Shown: positions 1 to 12,600 of the stretch, one piece after another
How the letters are laid out: the number at the start of each line of letters is the position of its first letter
Position numbering within the stretch: the first letter of the stretch is position 1
Assembly: GCF_035594125.1 (NCBI RefSeq)
Contig: NW_026973728.1
Span: 124,001 to 188,000 of the forward strand
Source of the DNA: Scylla paramamosain
Lineage: Eukaryota; Arthropoda; Malacostraca; Decapoda; Portunidae
Length of the DNA stretch: 64,000 nt
Direction of reading: 5' to 3'
The notes under the pieces: model-generated
The model's database searches: none
What the model saw: only the letters and a program-made list of their open reading frames with translations
Told to the model about the DNA's origin: nothing
Program-made: the position numbers and the translations under genes

Positions 1-3000
1 AAGAACTTTCCTTTAAGTGTTTTTTAACTCCTTACATACCAAACCGCTAAACACATGCAAAACAACCTTTATGGAGAAACAGAATAACATTACCATAAAC
101 ATGTATTTTGAGTATTTTTGATCATGTTACCTATAAAATCGCTTAAATACATGCAAAGAATGCTATATTTGTGAAACGAAAGGACATTACGAAAATCGTG
201 TATTATGAGTATGTTTAAGTTCCTTAAGTACCAAAAATCTAAAACCCACAAATAACACTCTTTATAGAGAAAAAAAAAAAAAAAAAAAAGATTTTTTTTT
301 TTTGTTATTCATCTTCATAGGTACCGAGATGCCAAAATTCTGAGAAAATTCAGGGAAAAAATGTGAAAAAAAAATAATTTAAGCTTTTTCCGGAGTTATG
401 TACGAAACACGGAAGTGCATGCAAAGCAACCTATATGGGGAAATTACACGACTTTACAAGAAACGTGTCTTTGTTTTCAGCTATTTCAACAATATTACTG
501 AAAACGTGTCTTTTCAGTTTTAGCGTAGAACCCTAAAAACGGATGCAAACCAACCAATATGAAGAAATAGAATAACATTACAAAAAAGTTGAGTGTTTTT
601 GAGCTTGTTACCTACAAAAAACGTAAAAATGAAAGGATATTACAAAGAAAAAAAAAGGATATTACAAGAAAATTGTATAATGAATGTTTTAATAGTTTTG
701 AAGAACCATAAGGCAAAAAACGCAAAAACTCGTATATATGGAGAAGTTTCTTTGATACCAAAATGCTGAAACTCATGAATAATACTCTTAATTGAGAAAC
801 AGAACAATCTTAGGAAATGAGTGTATTTTGAGTTATTTTTTCACATTCTTAGTGGTCCAACCCCAAATTACATGCGAAACTGTGGAAAAAAAATTACTAG
901 AAAAGTGTCTTTTTAGTGATTTTCAGCGTGATAGGTAATAAAGCACTAAAAAGCAGGTCAATCACATTACATGGGTATATAACCAACTTTTACCAAGAAC
1001 TTGCCTTTAAGTTTTTTTGAGCTCCTTACATACCAAAACGCTAAAACCCATGCAAAACACCCTTTATGGAAAAACAGAATAACATTCTCAAAAACATGTA
1101 TTTTGAGTGTTTTTGGGCTTGTTACCAATAAAAACGCCTAAATACATGCAAAGAACCCTATGTTTGGGAATGAAAAGACATTGCGAGGAATGTGTATTTT
1201 GAGTGTTTAGAAGTTCCCTAAGTACCAAAAAGCTAAAACCCACAAATAACAGTCTTTATAGAAAAAAAAAAAAATAGCATTTCTTTTATTGATCTTCATA
1301 GGTACCAAGATGCCAAAATTCTGGCAAAATTCAGGAAAATTACGTGAAAAAAGAATATTATGAAAAAGGTTAATTTTAGCTTTTTTTCTGACTGTTATGT
1401 ACCAAACCCTAAAGTGTATGCAAAGCTACCTATATGGGGAAATTAAACGACTTTACAAGAAACCCGTCTTTTGATTGTTTTTTTCAGCATGTTAGGCACC
1501 AAAACGATAAATAACATGGAAGTCACTCTATATGGGAATCCAAAACAAAATTACTGAAAACGTGTCTTTTCTGTGTTTTACGTAGAAAAACGCTAAAACG
1601 GATGGAAACCAACCAATATGAAGAAATAGAATAACATTACGAAAAAGGTATATTTTGAGTGTTTTTGATCATGTTACCTATAAAAACGCTTAAATACATG
1701 CAAAGAACCTTATCTTTAGGAAACAAAAGGACATTACGAGAAACGAGTATTATGAGTTTTTATACGTTCCTTAAGTACCAAAAATAAATAAATAAATGAA
1801 AAAATAGCATTTTTTTTTATTAATCTTCATAGGTACCGAGACGCCAAAATTCTGGAAAAATTCAGGGAATTTATGTGAAAAAAAAATCAAAAAATTTAAT
1901 TTTAGCTTTTATTTTCAAACTGTTATGTACCAAACCCTAAACTGCATGTAGATATTCAGGAAAATTACGTGAAAAAAGAATATTATGAAAAAGGTTAATT
2001 TTAGCTTTTTTTCTGACTGTTATGTACCAAACCCTAAAGTGTATGCAAAGCTACGTATATGGGGATATTAAACGACTTTACCTGAAACCTGTCTTTTGCC
2101 CGTTTTTCAGTATGTTAGGCACCAAAACAATAAATAATATGGAAGTCACTCTGTATGGAAATCCAAAGCAAAATTACTGAAAACGTGTCTTTTCAGTGTT
2201 TTATGTAGAAAAACGCTAAAACGAATGCAAATCAACCAATATCATGAAATAGAATAATATTACCAAAAAAGGTATTATTTTTTGTTATTGAGCGAAAATG
2301 GATGCAAATCTCTCTATATTGGGAAACAAAAGGACATTACGAGAAACGTTTATAATGTGTTTTATAGTTTCACAAGAACCACAAGGAAGAAACAAGCAAA
2401 AACTCGTGTATATGGAGATGTTTTTTAGCTACCAAAACGCTGAAATTCATGAATAACACTTTTAATTGAGAAACAGAACAACCTTACCAAATGTGTGTAT
2501 TTTGAGTTTTTTTTTCACATTCTTAGTTACCAAAACCCGAAATTACATGCGAAACTAGTTTTATGTGGGAAATAAATGACATTACCAGAAAAAAAAGTGT
2601 CTTTTGAGTGTTTTTGAGCGTGTTAGGAAATAAAGCACAAAAAAGCAGGGCAATGATATTACATCGGAATAAAACCAACATTTACCAAGAACTTGTCTTT
2701 AAGTGTTTTTCAGCTCCTTACATACCAAAACACTAAAATGCATGCAAAACACCCTTTATAGAGAAACAAAATAACATTATGAAAAACATTAATTTTCAGT
2801 GTTTTTGATCTGTTACGTATAAAAACGCTTAAATACATGCAAAGAAATCTATGTTTGGGAAACGAAAGGACATTACGAGAAACGTATATTATGAGTGTTT
2901 TCAAGTTCCATAAGTACGAAAAGAGTTAAAACCCACAAATAATACTCTTTATAGAGAAAATAAATAAATAAATAAAAACTAGGATATTTTTTTTTTTTTT

Positions 3001-3860
3001 TGTTATTTATCTTCATAGGTACCGAGATGCCAAAATTCTGGCAAAATTCAGGGAAATTATGTGAAAAAAATAATATTATGAAAAAAGTTAATTTTAGCTT
3101 CTTTTTTTTTTCGGACTGTTATGTACCAAACCGTAAAGTGTATGCAAAGCCACCTATATGAGGAAATTAAACGACTTTACCAGATACCTGTCTTTTCAGT
3201 GTTTTTTCAGCAAGTTAGGCACCAAAACGATAAATAATATGGAAGTCACTCTATATGGGAATCCAAAACAAAATTACTGAAAACGTGTCTTTTTAGTGTT
3301 TTACTTAGAAAAACATTAAAACGGATGCAAACCAACCAATATGAAGAAATAGAATAATATTACTAAAAGGTTATATTTTGAGTGTTTTTGAGCTTGTTAC
3401 CTACAGAAAACGCGAAAATAGTTGCAAAGCACTCTATATTGGGAAAGAAAAGGACATTACGAGAAACGTATATAATGAGTGTTTTATAGTTTCACAAGAA
3501 CCACAAGGCAAAACACGCAAAAAGTCGTGTATATGGAGATATTTCTTTTATACCAAAATGCTGAAATTCATGAATAACACTCAATTGAGAAACAGAACAA
3601 CTTTACCAAATGGGTGTATTTTTAATCTTTTTAACATTCTTACTTACCAAAACCCCAAATTGCATGCGAAACTAGCTTTATGTGTGAAAAAAAAATATCA
3701 CCAGAAAAGTGTCTTTTGAGGTTTTTTTGAGCGTGTTAGACAATAAAGCACTAAAAAGCAGGGCAATCACATTACATGGGAATAAAACCATCTTCTACCA
3801 ATAACTTGCCTTTAAGTGTTTTTAAGCTCCTTACATACGAAAACGCTAAATCGCATGCAA
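1..3860 (+). repeat. Satellite HOR array, + orientation (start block)
   Basis: Tandem ~96-bp monomers in HOR order. The unit marker 'aggtaccgagatgcc' or close variants occurs near 318, 1300, 1830 and 3017. Unit lengths are irregular because of internal deletions. One is visible at ~1940-1960, where monomer type 2 ('ctgcatgtag') is fused to the middle of type 1 ('atattcaggaaaat'). Another is at ~2280, where types 4 and 5 are joined by a deletion. The block has an inverted near-identical partner at 55172-59031. It ends at ~3860, where 'catgcaaaacaagtatttt' joins HOR monomer 10 to diverged monomers. No gene is seen; open frames here are incidental. Confidence 0.93.
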
Positions 3861-5464
3861 AACAAGTATTTTGAGTCTTTTGTAAGATTGTTACGTAAAA
3901 AAAACGCCTAAATGAATCGGAAATACCCTATATGGGAAAAATTAAAAAACATTACGAGAAACGTGTATTATGAGTGTTTTTGATTTTCTTAGTATCAAAA
4001 GGGTAAAACGCATGAAAACACTCTATATGGAGAAACAGAACAATACTGCCAAAAAAAAAAAACGTGCATTTTGAGTGTTATGACATTGTTAGTTACCAAA
4101 AAGCCAAAATTCATGCAAAGATCCATATATAGATATATGAAACGACTTTAAAAACGTATGAAAATACCATATATAGAGAAACAGAATACATTAACCAAAA
4201 ACGTGTATTTTGTGTGTTTTTTTTTTTTTGAGCTTATGTACAAAATCGCCTGTCATCAAACAAATCACCCTGCATATGGAAATAAAAAGGACATTACGAG
4301 AAACGTTTTTTTTTTTTTATTACTTTCTTAAGTACCAAATCAGTACTTCAATAGTGCTCTGAAGAAAAAGAACAAACTTACCAAAAACGGGTATTTTTTA
4401 CATTGATAATTACCAAAACGCCAACATGCATGTAAAGCAACCTATATGAAGAAACGAAACGAAATCACTACAAACTTGTCTTTTGTTATTTTTTGGGCGT
4501 GTTAGGCACCAAATCAGTAAGAACCAACGAAATCACCCCATAGGAGAATACAAGAGAACTTTACTAAAACGTGTCTTTAGAGTGTTTTTTTAGGTTCTTA
4601 CGAACTAAAATGTCAAAATACGTGCAAACACCCTGTTAGGTACCAAAGCACCAAAAACAGCGTATATGAGGAAACGAAAGGACATGACAAAAAACGTGTA
4701 TTATGAGTTTTATTTTTTTTTTTAGCTTCTCAGGTACCAAAACGCAAAAATGGAGAAAGAAAAAAACATTACCGAAATCGTGTAATTTGAATGTTTTCAC
4801 ATTGTCAGGTAGCAAAACACCATAATGCTTGCTCGCTATACGAGAAAATTAAACAACAATATAACAAATGTGTTTTTATGTGTTTTTCCGCGTGTTAGGC
4901 ACGAAAACGCTAAATAGCATGGAAAGCACCTTATATAGAAATGCAAAATAATAAGCATGTCTTTTAAGTGTTTTAAACTTTTTACGTTCCAAAACGCTAA
5001 AACGCGTGCAACAAACACGAATAATCTTACCAAACAGAAAAAAACCTTACCAAAAACGTGTATTTTGAGTCTTTTTGAGTCTGTTACGTACATCATCTTA
5101 AAAATGCATTTAAAGCACCCTGTATGAGGAAACGATAGGACATTACGAGAAACGTGTATTATCAGAGTTTTGAGTCTCTTAGGTACCAAACACTAAACCG
5201 CCTGAATGAAAATTAAATATATTCTATATCTCTTAATAGAGAAACAGAACATCACCAAAAACGTGTTTTTGTGTTTTATTTTTTCCTTTTTATGTACCAA
5301 AACGTCAAAATACATACAAAGCAATCTTTATGGGGAAATGGAAAGAGGTTTGGAGAAACAAGTTTTATTTGTGTTTCTGAGCTTCCTAAGTAAGCTTCCT
5401 AAGTACCAAAACGCTAAAAAGGATGAATAGCACCCTATATAGAGAAAAAGAACAACATTACCTA
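3861..5464 (+). repeat. Diverged satellite monomers lacking HOR order, +
   Basis: About 16-17 monomers of roughly 95-100 bp that keep the family signature (taccaaaacgc..., cattacgagaaacgtgtatt, gagtgttttt) but match no specific HOR type and lack the A/T-tract marker. They look older and more heterogeneous than the flanking HOR. The segment ends abruptly at ~5464 ('acaacattacc|taccaaaacaattg'), where HOR sequence resumes. A 13-bp tandem duplication (aagcttcctaagt twice) at ~5387-5412 is also present in the inverted partner at ~53627-53650. No gene is seen; open frames at 4836-5189 and 5206-5430 are fortuitous. Confidence 0.88.
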
Positions 5465-6910
5465 CCAAAACAATTGTTCAAAAGAACAACAAGGCAAAAA
5501 ACGCAAAAACTCGTGTATATGGAGAAGTTTCTTAGATACCAAAATGCTGAAACTCATGAATAACACATGAGAAACAGAACAACCTTACCAAATTCGTGTA
5601 TTTTGAGTGTTTTTCATATTCTTAGTTACCAAAAACCCAAATTTCATGCGAAACCAGATTTATGTGCGAAAACATGACATTTCCAGAAAAATGTCTTTTG
5701 AGTGTTTTTGAGCGTGATAGGCAATAAATCACTAAAAAGTAGGGCAATCACTTTTCATTGGAATAAAACCAATTTTTTTTAGCAAGAACTTGCCTTTAAA
5801 TGTTTTTCAGCTCCTTATATACCAAACCGCTAAAACGTATGCAAAACAAACTTTTTGGAGAAGCAGAATAACATTACCAAAAACAAGTGTTTTGAGTGTT
5901 TTTTATCATGTTACCTATAAAAACGCTTAAATACATGCAAAGATCCCCATATTTGGGAAACGAAAGGACATTACGAGAAATGTGTATTATGAATGTTTTT
6001 AAGTTCCTTAAGTACCAAAATGTTAAAACCTACAAATAATACTCTTTATAGAGAAAAAATAAAAAAAAATAAAAAAATAGCATTTTTATTTTTTTGTTAT
6101 TGATGTTGATAGGTACCAAGATCCCAAAACTCTGCCAAAATTCAAGGAAATTATGTGGAAAAAACATTATCGAAAAAGTTAATTTTACTTTTTTTTTCGG
6201 AGTTATGTTTCAAACCATAAAGTGTATGCAAACCCACCTATCTGATAAAATTGAACGAATTTACAAGAAACCTGTCTTTTGAGTGTTTTTCTGCATGTTA
6301 GGCACCAGAACGATAAATAATGTGAAAGTCACTCGATATGGAAATCCAAAACAAAATTACTGAAAACGTGTCTTTAAAAAGATTTACGTAGAAAAACGCT
6401 AAAACGGATGCAAACCCACCAATATGAAGAAATAGAATAACATTACCAAAAAAGTATATTTTGTGTGTTTTTGAGCTTGTTACATAAAAAAAAAGCGCGA
6501 AAATGGATGCAAAGTACTCTATATAAGGAAAAAAAAGACATAACGAAAACGTGTATAATGAATGTTTTATAGTTTCACTAGAATCACAAGGCAAAAAACG
6601 CAAAAACTCGACTGTATGGAGAAGTTTCTAAGATAGCAAAATACTGAAACACATGAATAACACTCTTAATCAAGAAACCGAACAACCTTACTAAATGTGA
6701 GTATTTTGAGTGTTTTTATTTACATTCTTAGTTACCAAAACCCCAAATTCCATGCGAAACTAGCTTTATGTTGAAAAAAATGACATTACCAGAAAAGTGT
6801 CTTTGAGTGTTTTTGAGCGTGTTAGGCAATAAAGCACTAAAAAGCAGGGCAATCACATTACATGGGAATGAAACCAACTTTTACGAAGAACTTGCCTTCT
6901 AGTGTTTTTG
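5465..6910 (+). repeat. Satellite HOR array, +
   Basis: HOR monomers resume in the middle of type 5/6 ('caaaagaacaacaaggcaa'). The unit marker lies near 6110. Sequence resembles 20990-21628 and 24200-25205, which lead into the same kind of inverted block. The first ~390 bp (5470-5860) also resemble 31990-32390. No gene is present. Confidence 0.9.
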
Positions 6911-7384
6911 ACACCCATTTAGTAAGGTTGTTTTTTTTCTCAATTAAGAGTGTTATTCATGAATTTTAGCATTTTTGTATATAGGAAACTTCTCCATATA
7001 CACGAGTTTTTGCGTTTTTTGAATTGTGTTTTTTTGAACTATAAAACATTCATTATACACTTTTCTCACAATGCCCATTTATTTCCCAATATAGTGTGCT
7101 TTGTATCAATTTTCACGTTTTTTTTTAGGTAACAAGCTCAAAAACACTCAAAATATACATTTTTGGTAATGCTTTTCTGATTCTTGATATTGGTTGGTTT
7201 GTATCACTTTTAGCGTTTTTCTACGTAAAACACTGAGAAGACACGTTTTCAGTAATTTCCTTTTGGATTCACACATAGAGTGAGTTCCTTATTATTTATC
7301 GTTTTGGTGCCTAACATGCTGAAAAACACTCAAAAGACAGATTTCTGGTAAGGTCTTTAATTTCCTCATATGGGAGTGTTTGCT
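6911..7384 (-). repeat. Inverted HOR block, copy 1
   Basis: Orientation flips at 'gtgtttttgacacccattt', after which monomer types 7, 6, 5, 4, 3 and 2 are read in reverse order as the reverse complement ('aagagtgttattcatga', 'gcctaacatgctg'). It flips back at 'tgcttgtcttttcag'. Both junctions recur at 21629-22082 and 25206-25680, so the inversion arose once and was then copied with its HOR. No gene is present. Confidence 0.88.
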
Positions 7385-9649
7385 TGTCTTTTCAGTATTT
7401 TTGAGCGTGTTACGCAATAAAGCACTAAAAGCCAGAGAAATCACATTACATGGGAATAAAACCAAATTTTACCAAGAACTTGCCTTTAAGTGTTTTTGAG
7501 CTCCTTACATAACAAAACGCTAAAACGCTTGCAAAATACATTTTATGGAGGAACAGAATAACATTACCAAATCCATGTATTTTGAGTGTTTTTTATCATG
7601 TTATCTATAAAAACGCTTAAATACATGCAAAGAACCTTATGTTTTGGAAACGAAAGAACATTACGAGAAACGTGTATTATGAGTGATTTTTAAGTTCCTT
7701 CAGTACCATACAGCTAAAACCAACAAATAACACTCTTTAGAAAAATAAATAAATAAATAAAAAAATAAAAAAATGGGATTATTTTTTTTTTTTTTTTTGT
7801 TATTCATCATCATAGGTACCGAGATGCCAAAATTGTGCCAAAATTCAGGGAATTTATGTGGAAAAAAGAACATTATCATAAAAGTTAATTATAGTTTTTT
7901 TTTTTCGGATTGTTATGTACCAAACCTTAAAGCGTATCCAAAGCCACATATAAAGGGAAGTTAATCGACTTTACCAGAAACCTGTCTTTTCAGTGTTTTT
8001 TCAGCATGTTAGGCACCAAAACGATAAATAATATGGAAGTCAGTCAATATGTGAATCCAAAAGAAAATTACTGAAAACGTGTCTTTTCAGTGTTTTACTT
8101 AGAAAAACGCAAAGTTGATACAAACCATCCTATATGAAGAAATAGAATACCATTACCAAAAAGATATATTTTGAGTGTTTTTGAGCTTGTTACCTACAAA
8201 AAATGCAAAAATGGATGTAAAGCACTCTATATTAGGAAACAAAAGGACATTACGAGAAACGTGTATAATGAATGTTTTATAGTTTTAAAAGAACCACAAG
8301 GCAATAAACGCAAAAACTCGTGTATATAGAGAAATTTCTTGCATAACATAATGAATAAATGCATGAATAACACTTTTAATCGATAAACAGAACTACCTTA
8401 CTAAATTGTGTATTTTGAATGTTTTTCACATTCTTAGTTACGAAAATGCCAAATTACATGCAAAACTAGCATCATTTGGGAAAAAAAAAATGACATAACC
8501 AGAAAAGTTTCTTTTGAGTGTTTTTCAGCGTGATATCCAACAAAGAACTAAAAAGCAGAACGATCACATTACATGGGAATAAAACCAACTTTTACGAAGA
8601 ATTTGCTTTTAAGTGTTTTTTAACCCCTTATATATTAAACCGTTAAAACGCATGGAAAACAAACTTTATGGAGAAACAGAATAATATTACCAAAAACATG
8701 TGTTTTGAGTGTTTTTGATCATGTTATCTATAAAAAACGGTTAAGTATATGCAAAGAATATTATGTTTGGGAAACAAAAGGACATTACGAAAAACTTGTA
8801 TTATGAGTGTTTTTTTTAAGTTCCTTAAGTACCAAAAAGCTAAAACCCACAAATAACATTCTTTATTTAGAAAAAAAAATAAATAAATAAAAATAATAAA
8901 AAAAAAAATAAAAATTCTTATTCATCTTCATAGGTACCAAGATGCCAAAATTCTGGAAAAAATTCAGGGCAATTATGTGATAAAAGAATATTATCAAAAA
9001 AATTACTTTCAGCATTTTTTTTTTCGGACTGTTATGTACCACACCCTAAAGTGCATGCAAAGCCTCCAATATGAGGAAATTAAACGACCTTACCAGAAAT
9101 CTGTGTTTTGAGTGTTTTTTTTTTTTAGCATATTAGGCACCAAAATGATAAATAAAAAGCAACTCACTCTATATGGGAATCCAAAACAAACTTACTAAAA
9201 AGGTGTGTTCTCAGTGTTTTACGTAGAAAAACGCTAAAACGGATGCAAAGCAACCAATATCAAGATATAGAAAAAAGTTACTAAAAAGGTATATTTTGAG
9301 TGTTTTTGAGCTTGTTACCTACAAAAAACGCGAAAATTGATGCAAAGCACTCTAGATTGGGAAACAAGAGGACATTGCAAGAAAAGTGTATAATGAGTGT
9401 TTTATAGTTCAAAAGAACCATAGGGCAAAAAACGCAAAATCTCGTGTATATGGAGAGGTTTCCTAGATACAAAAATGATAAAACTTATGTATAACACTCT
9501 TAATTGAGAAACAGAACAACCTTACTAAATGCGTGTATTTTGAGTGCTTTTAACATTCTTATTTACCAAAACCCCAAATTGCATGCGAAAATAGATTTGT
9601 GGGAAAAAAAAGACTACCATAAAAGTGTCTTTTGAGTGTTTTTGAGCGT

Positions 9650-12600
9650 GTTAGGTAATAAAGCACTAAAAAGGAGGGCAATTACATTACATTGGAGTAA
9701 AACAAATTTTTACCAAGAACTTGCCTTTAAGTGTTTTTGAGCTCCTTATATACCAAAACACTAAAACGCATGCAAAACACACTTTATGGTGAAACAGAAT
9801 AACATTACCAAAAACATGTATTTTGAGTGTTTTTGATCATGTTTTCAATAAAAACGCTTAAATACATGCAAAGAACCCTAGTTTTGGGAAACTAAAGGAC
9901 ATTACGAGAAACGTGTATTATGAGTGTTTTTAAGTTCATTAAGTACGAAAAAGATAAAAGCCACAAATTACACTCTTTATTGAGAAAAAATAAAAAAATA
10001 AATAAAAAAATACGATATTTTTTTTTCATTCTTATTCATATTCACAAGTAACGAGGTGCCAAAATTCGGGCAAAGTTCAGGAAATTATATGAAATAAGAA
10101 CATTATCAAAAAAGTTAAATTTAGCTCTTTTTTTTCGGACTGTTATTTACTAAACCCCTAAAGTGCATGCAAAGCCACCTATATAGGGAAATTAAACCTC
10201 TTTGCCAGAAAACTGGCTTATGAGTATTTTTCAGCATGTTAGGAGCCAACACGATAAAACCCAAGGAAGTCAATCTATATGGGAATCCAAAACACAATTA
10301 CTGAAAACGTGTCTTTTCGGTGTTTTACTTACAAAAACGCTAAAACGGATGCAAACCAACCAAAATGAAGAAATAGATTAACATTACCAAAAAGGTATAT
10401 TTTGAGTGTTTTTGAAATTGTTACCTACAAAAAACGCGAAAATGGATGGAAAGCACTCTATATTGGGAAGCAAAAGGAAATTACGAGAAACGTGTATAAT
10501 GAGTGTTTTATAGTTTCCCAAGAACCACAAGGCAAAAAACGCAAAAACTCGTGTATATAAAGAAGTTTCTTACATTCCAAAATGCTGAAACTCATGAATA
10601 AGACTTTTAATTGAGAAACACAACTATCTTACCAAATGTGAGTATTTTGAGTGTTTTTAACATTCTTAGTTACGAAAATCCGAAATTACAAGCAAAACTA
10701 GTTTTATGTGGGAAAAAATGACATTACCAGAAAAGTGTCTTTTGAGTGTTTTAGAGCGTGATATGCAACAAAGCACTAAAAAGCAGAACAATCACATCAC
10801 ATGGGAATAAAACCAACTTTTACCAAAAACATGACTTTAAGTGTTTTTAACTCCTTACATAACAAAACGCTAAAACGCATACAAAACACCCTTTATGGAG
10901 ATACAAAATAACATTACCAAAAACATGAATTTTAAGTGTTTTTGATCATGTTACCTAAAAAAATGCGTAAATACATGCAAAGAACCCTATGTTTGTAAAA
11001 CGAAAGGATATTACGAAAATTGTATATTATGAGAGTTTTTAGGTTCCTTAAGTACCAAAAAGCTAAAACACACAAATAACACTCTTTATAGAGAAAAAAA
11101 ATAAATAGAACAATTTTTTTTATTTTTTTGTTATTAATCTTCATAGGTACCGAGATGTTAAAATTCTGGCAAAATTTAGGGAAGCTAGATAAAGAAAAAA
11201 AAATAAAAAAAAACATTTTTTTTTCTTTTTTCCGGAGTTATGTACCAAACCCTGAAGTGCATGCAAAGTCACCTATATGGGAAAATTACACGAGTTTACC
11301 AGAAACCTGTACCAGAAGCAATTTCAACAATATTACTGAAAACGAGTCTTTTCAGAGATTTACGAAGAAAAACGCTAAAACGGATGCACACCAACCAATA
11401 TGAAGAAATAGAATAACATTACCAAAAAAATATATTTTGAGTGTTTTTAAGCTTGTTACCTACAAAAAAATGCAAAAATGGATGGAAAACACTCTATATT
11501 AGGAAACAAAAGAACATTTCGAGAAACATCTATAATGAGTGTTTTATAGTTTCACAAGAACCACAAGGCAATAAACGCAAAAAAACGTGTATATAGAAAA
11601 GTTTCTTACATACCAAAGTGAAGAAATGCATGAATAACACTTTTAATCGAGAAACAGAATTACCCTTCCAAATTGTGTATTTTGAGTGTTTTTCACATTC
11701 ATAGTTACGAAATTGCCAAATTACATGGGAAAGTAGCTTTATGTGGGAAAAAAATGACATTAGCAGAAAAATGTCTTTTGAGTGTTTTTGAGCGTGATAT
11801 ACAACAAAGCACTAAAAAGCAGAACAATCACATTACTTGGGAATAAAATCAACTTTTACAAAGAACTTGCCTTTAAGTGTTTTTTAACTCCTTACATACC
11901 AAAACGCCAAAACGCATGTAAAACAGCCTTTATGGAGAAACAGAATAACATTACCAAAAATATGTATTTTGAGTGTTTTTGATCATGTTACCTATAAAAT
12001 CATGTAAAGAATCCTATGTTTCTATATGAAAAAGGACATTACGAAAATCGTGTATTATGAGTGTTTTTAAGTTCCTTAAGTACCAAAAAGCTAAAACTCA
12101 CAAATAACACTATAGAGAGAAAAAAAAAATTTGTTATTCATCTTCATAGGTACCGAGATACCAAAATTCTGGAAAAATTCAGGGAAATTTTGTAAAAAAA
12201 AAAAAATCATTATTAAAAAATAATTTTAGCTTTTTCCCGGAGTTATGTACCAAACTCTGAAGTGCATGCAAAGCCACCTATATGGAGAAATTACTCGACT
12301 TTACCATAAACCTGTCTTTTGAGTGTGTTTTCAGCAAATTCAACAATATTAATGAAAACGTGTCTTTTCAGTGATTTACGTAGAAAAACGCTAAAACGGA
12401 TGCAAATTAACCAATATGAAGAAATAGAATAATATTACCAAAAAGATATATTTTGATGTGTTTTTGAGCTTGTTATCTACAAAAAAAAAAATGCGAAAAT
12501 GGATGAAACGCACTCTATATTAGGAAAGAAAAGGACATTACGAGAAACGTGTATAATGAGCGTTTTATAGTTTCACAAGATCCACAAGGCAAAAAAACTC

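Larger units (their letters stand above)
1..5464 (+). repeat. Left arm of a widely spaced inverted repeat
   Basis: Position x on this arm pairs with 59032-x on the opposite strand all the way from 1 to 5464, with net indels of only a few bases. Shared private features include the fusion at ~1945, the diverged island 3861-5464 and the 'aagcttcctaagt' duplication. Single-base differences are present, so this is not a verbatim copy. The arm continues past the window start. Confidence 0.9.

Noticed and set aside
2850..2880. CENP-B box in 'gggaaacgaaagg'
   Set aside because: It has the TTCG core on the reverse strand but lacks the A..CGGG half of the consensus. No better match was seen by eye.
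6831..6850. Telomere-like TTAGGC inside 'gtgttaggcaataaag'
   Set aside because: It occurs once per certain monomers and never in tandem, so it is not telomeric repeat.
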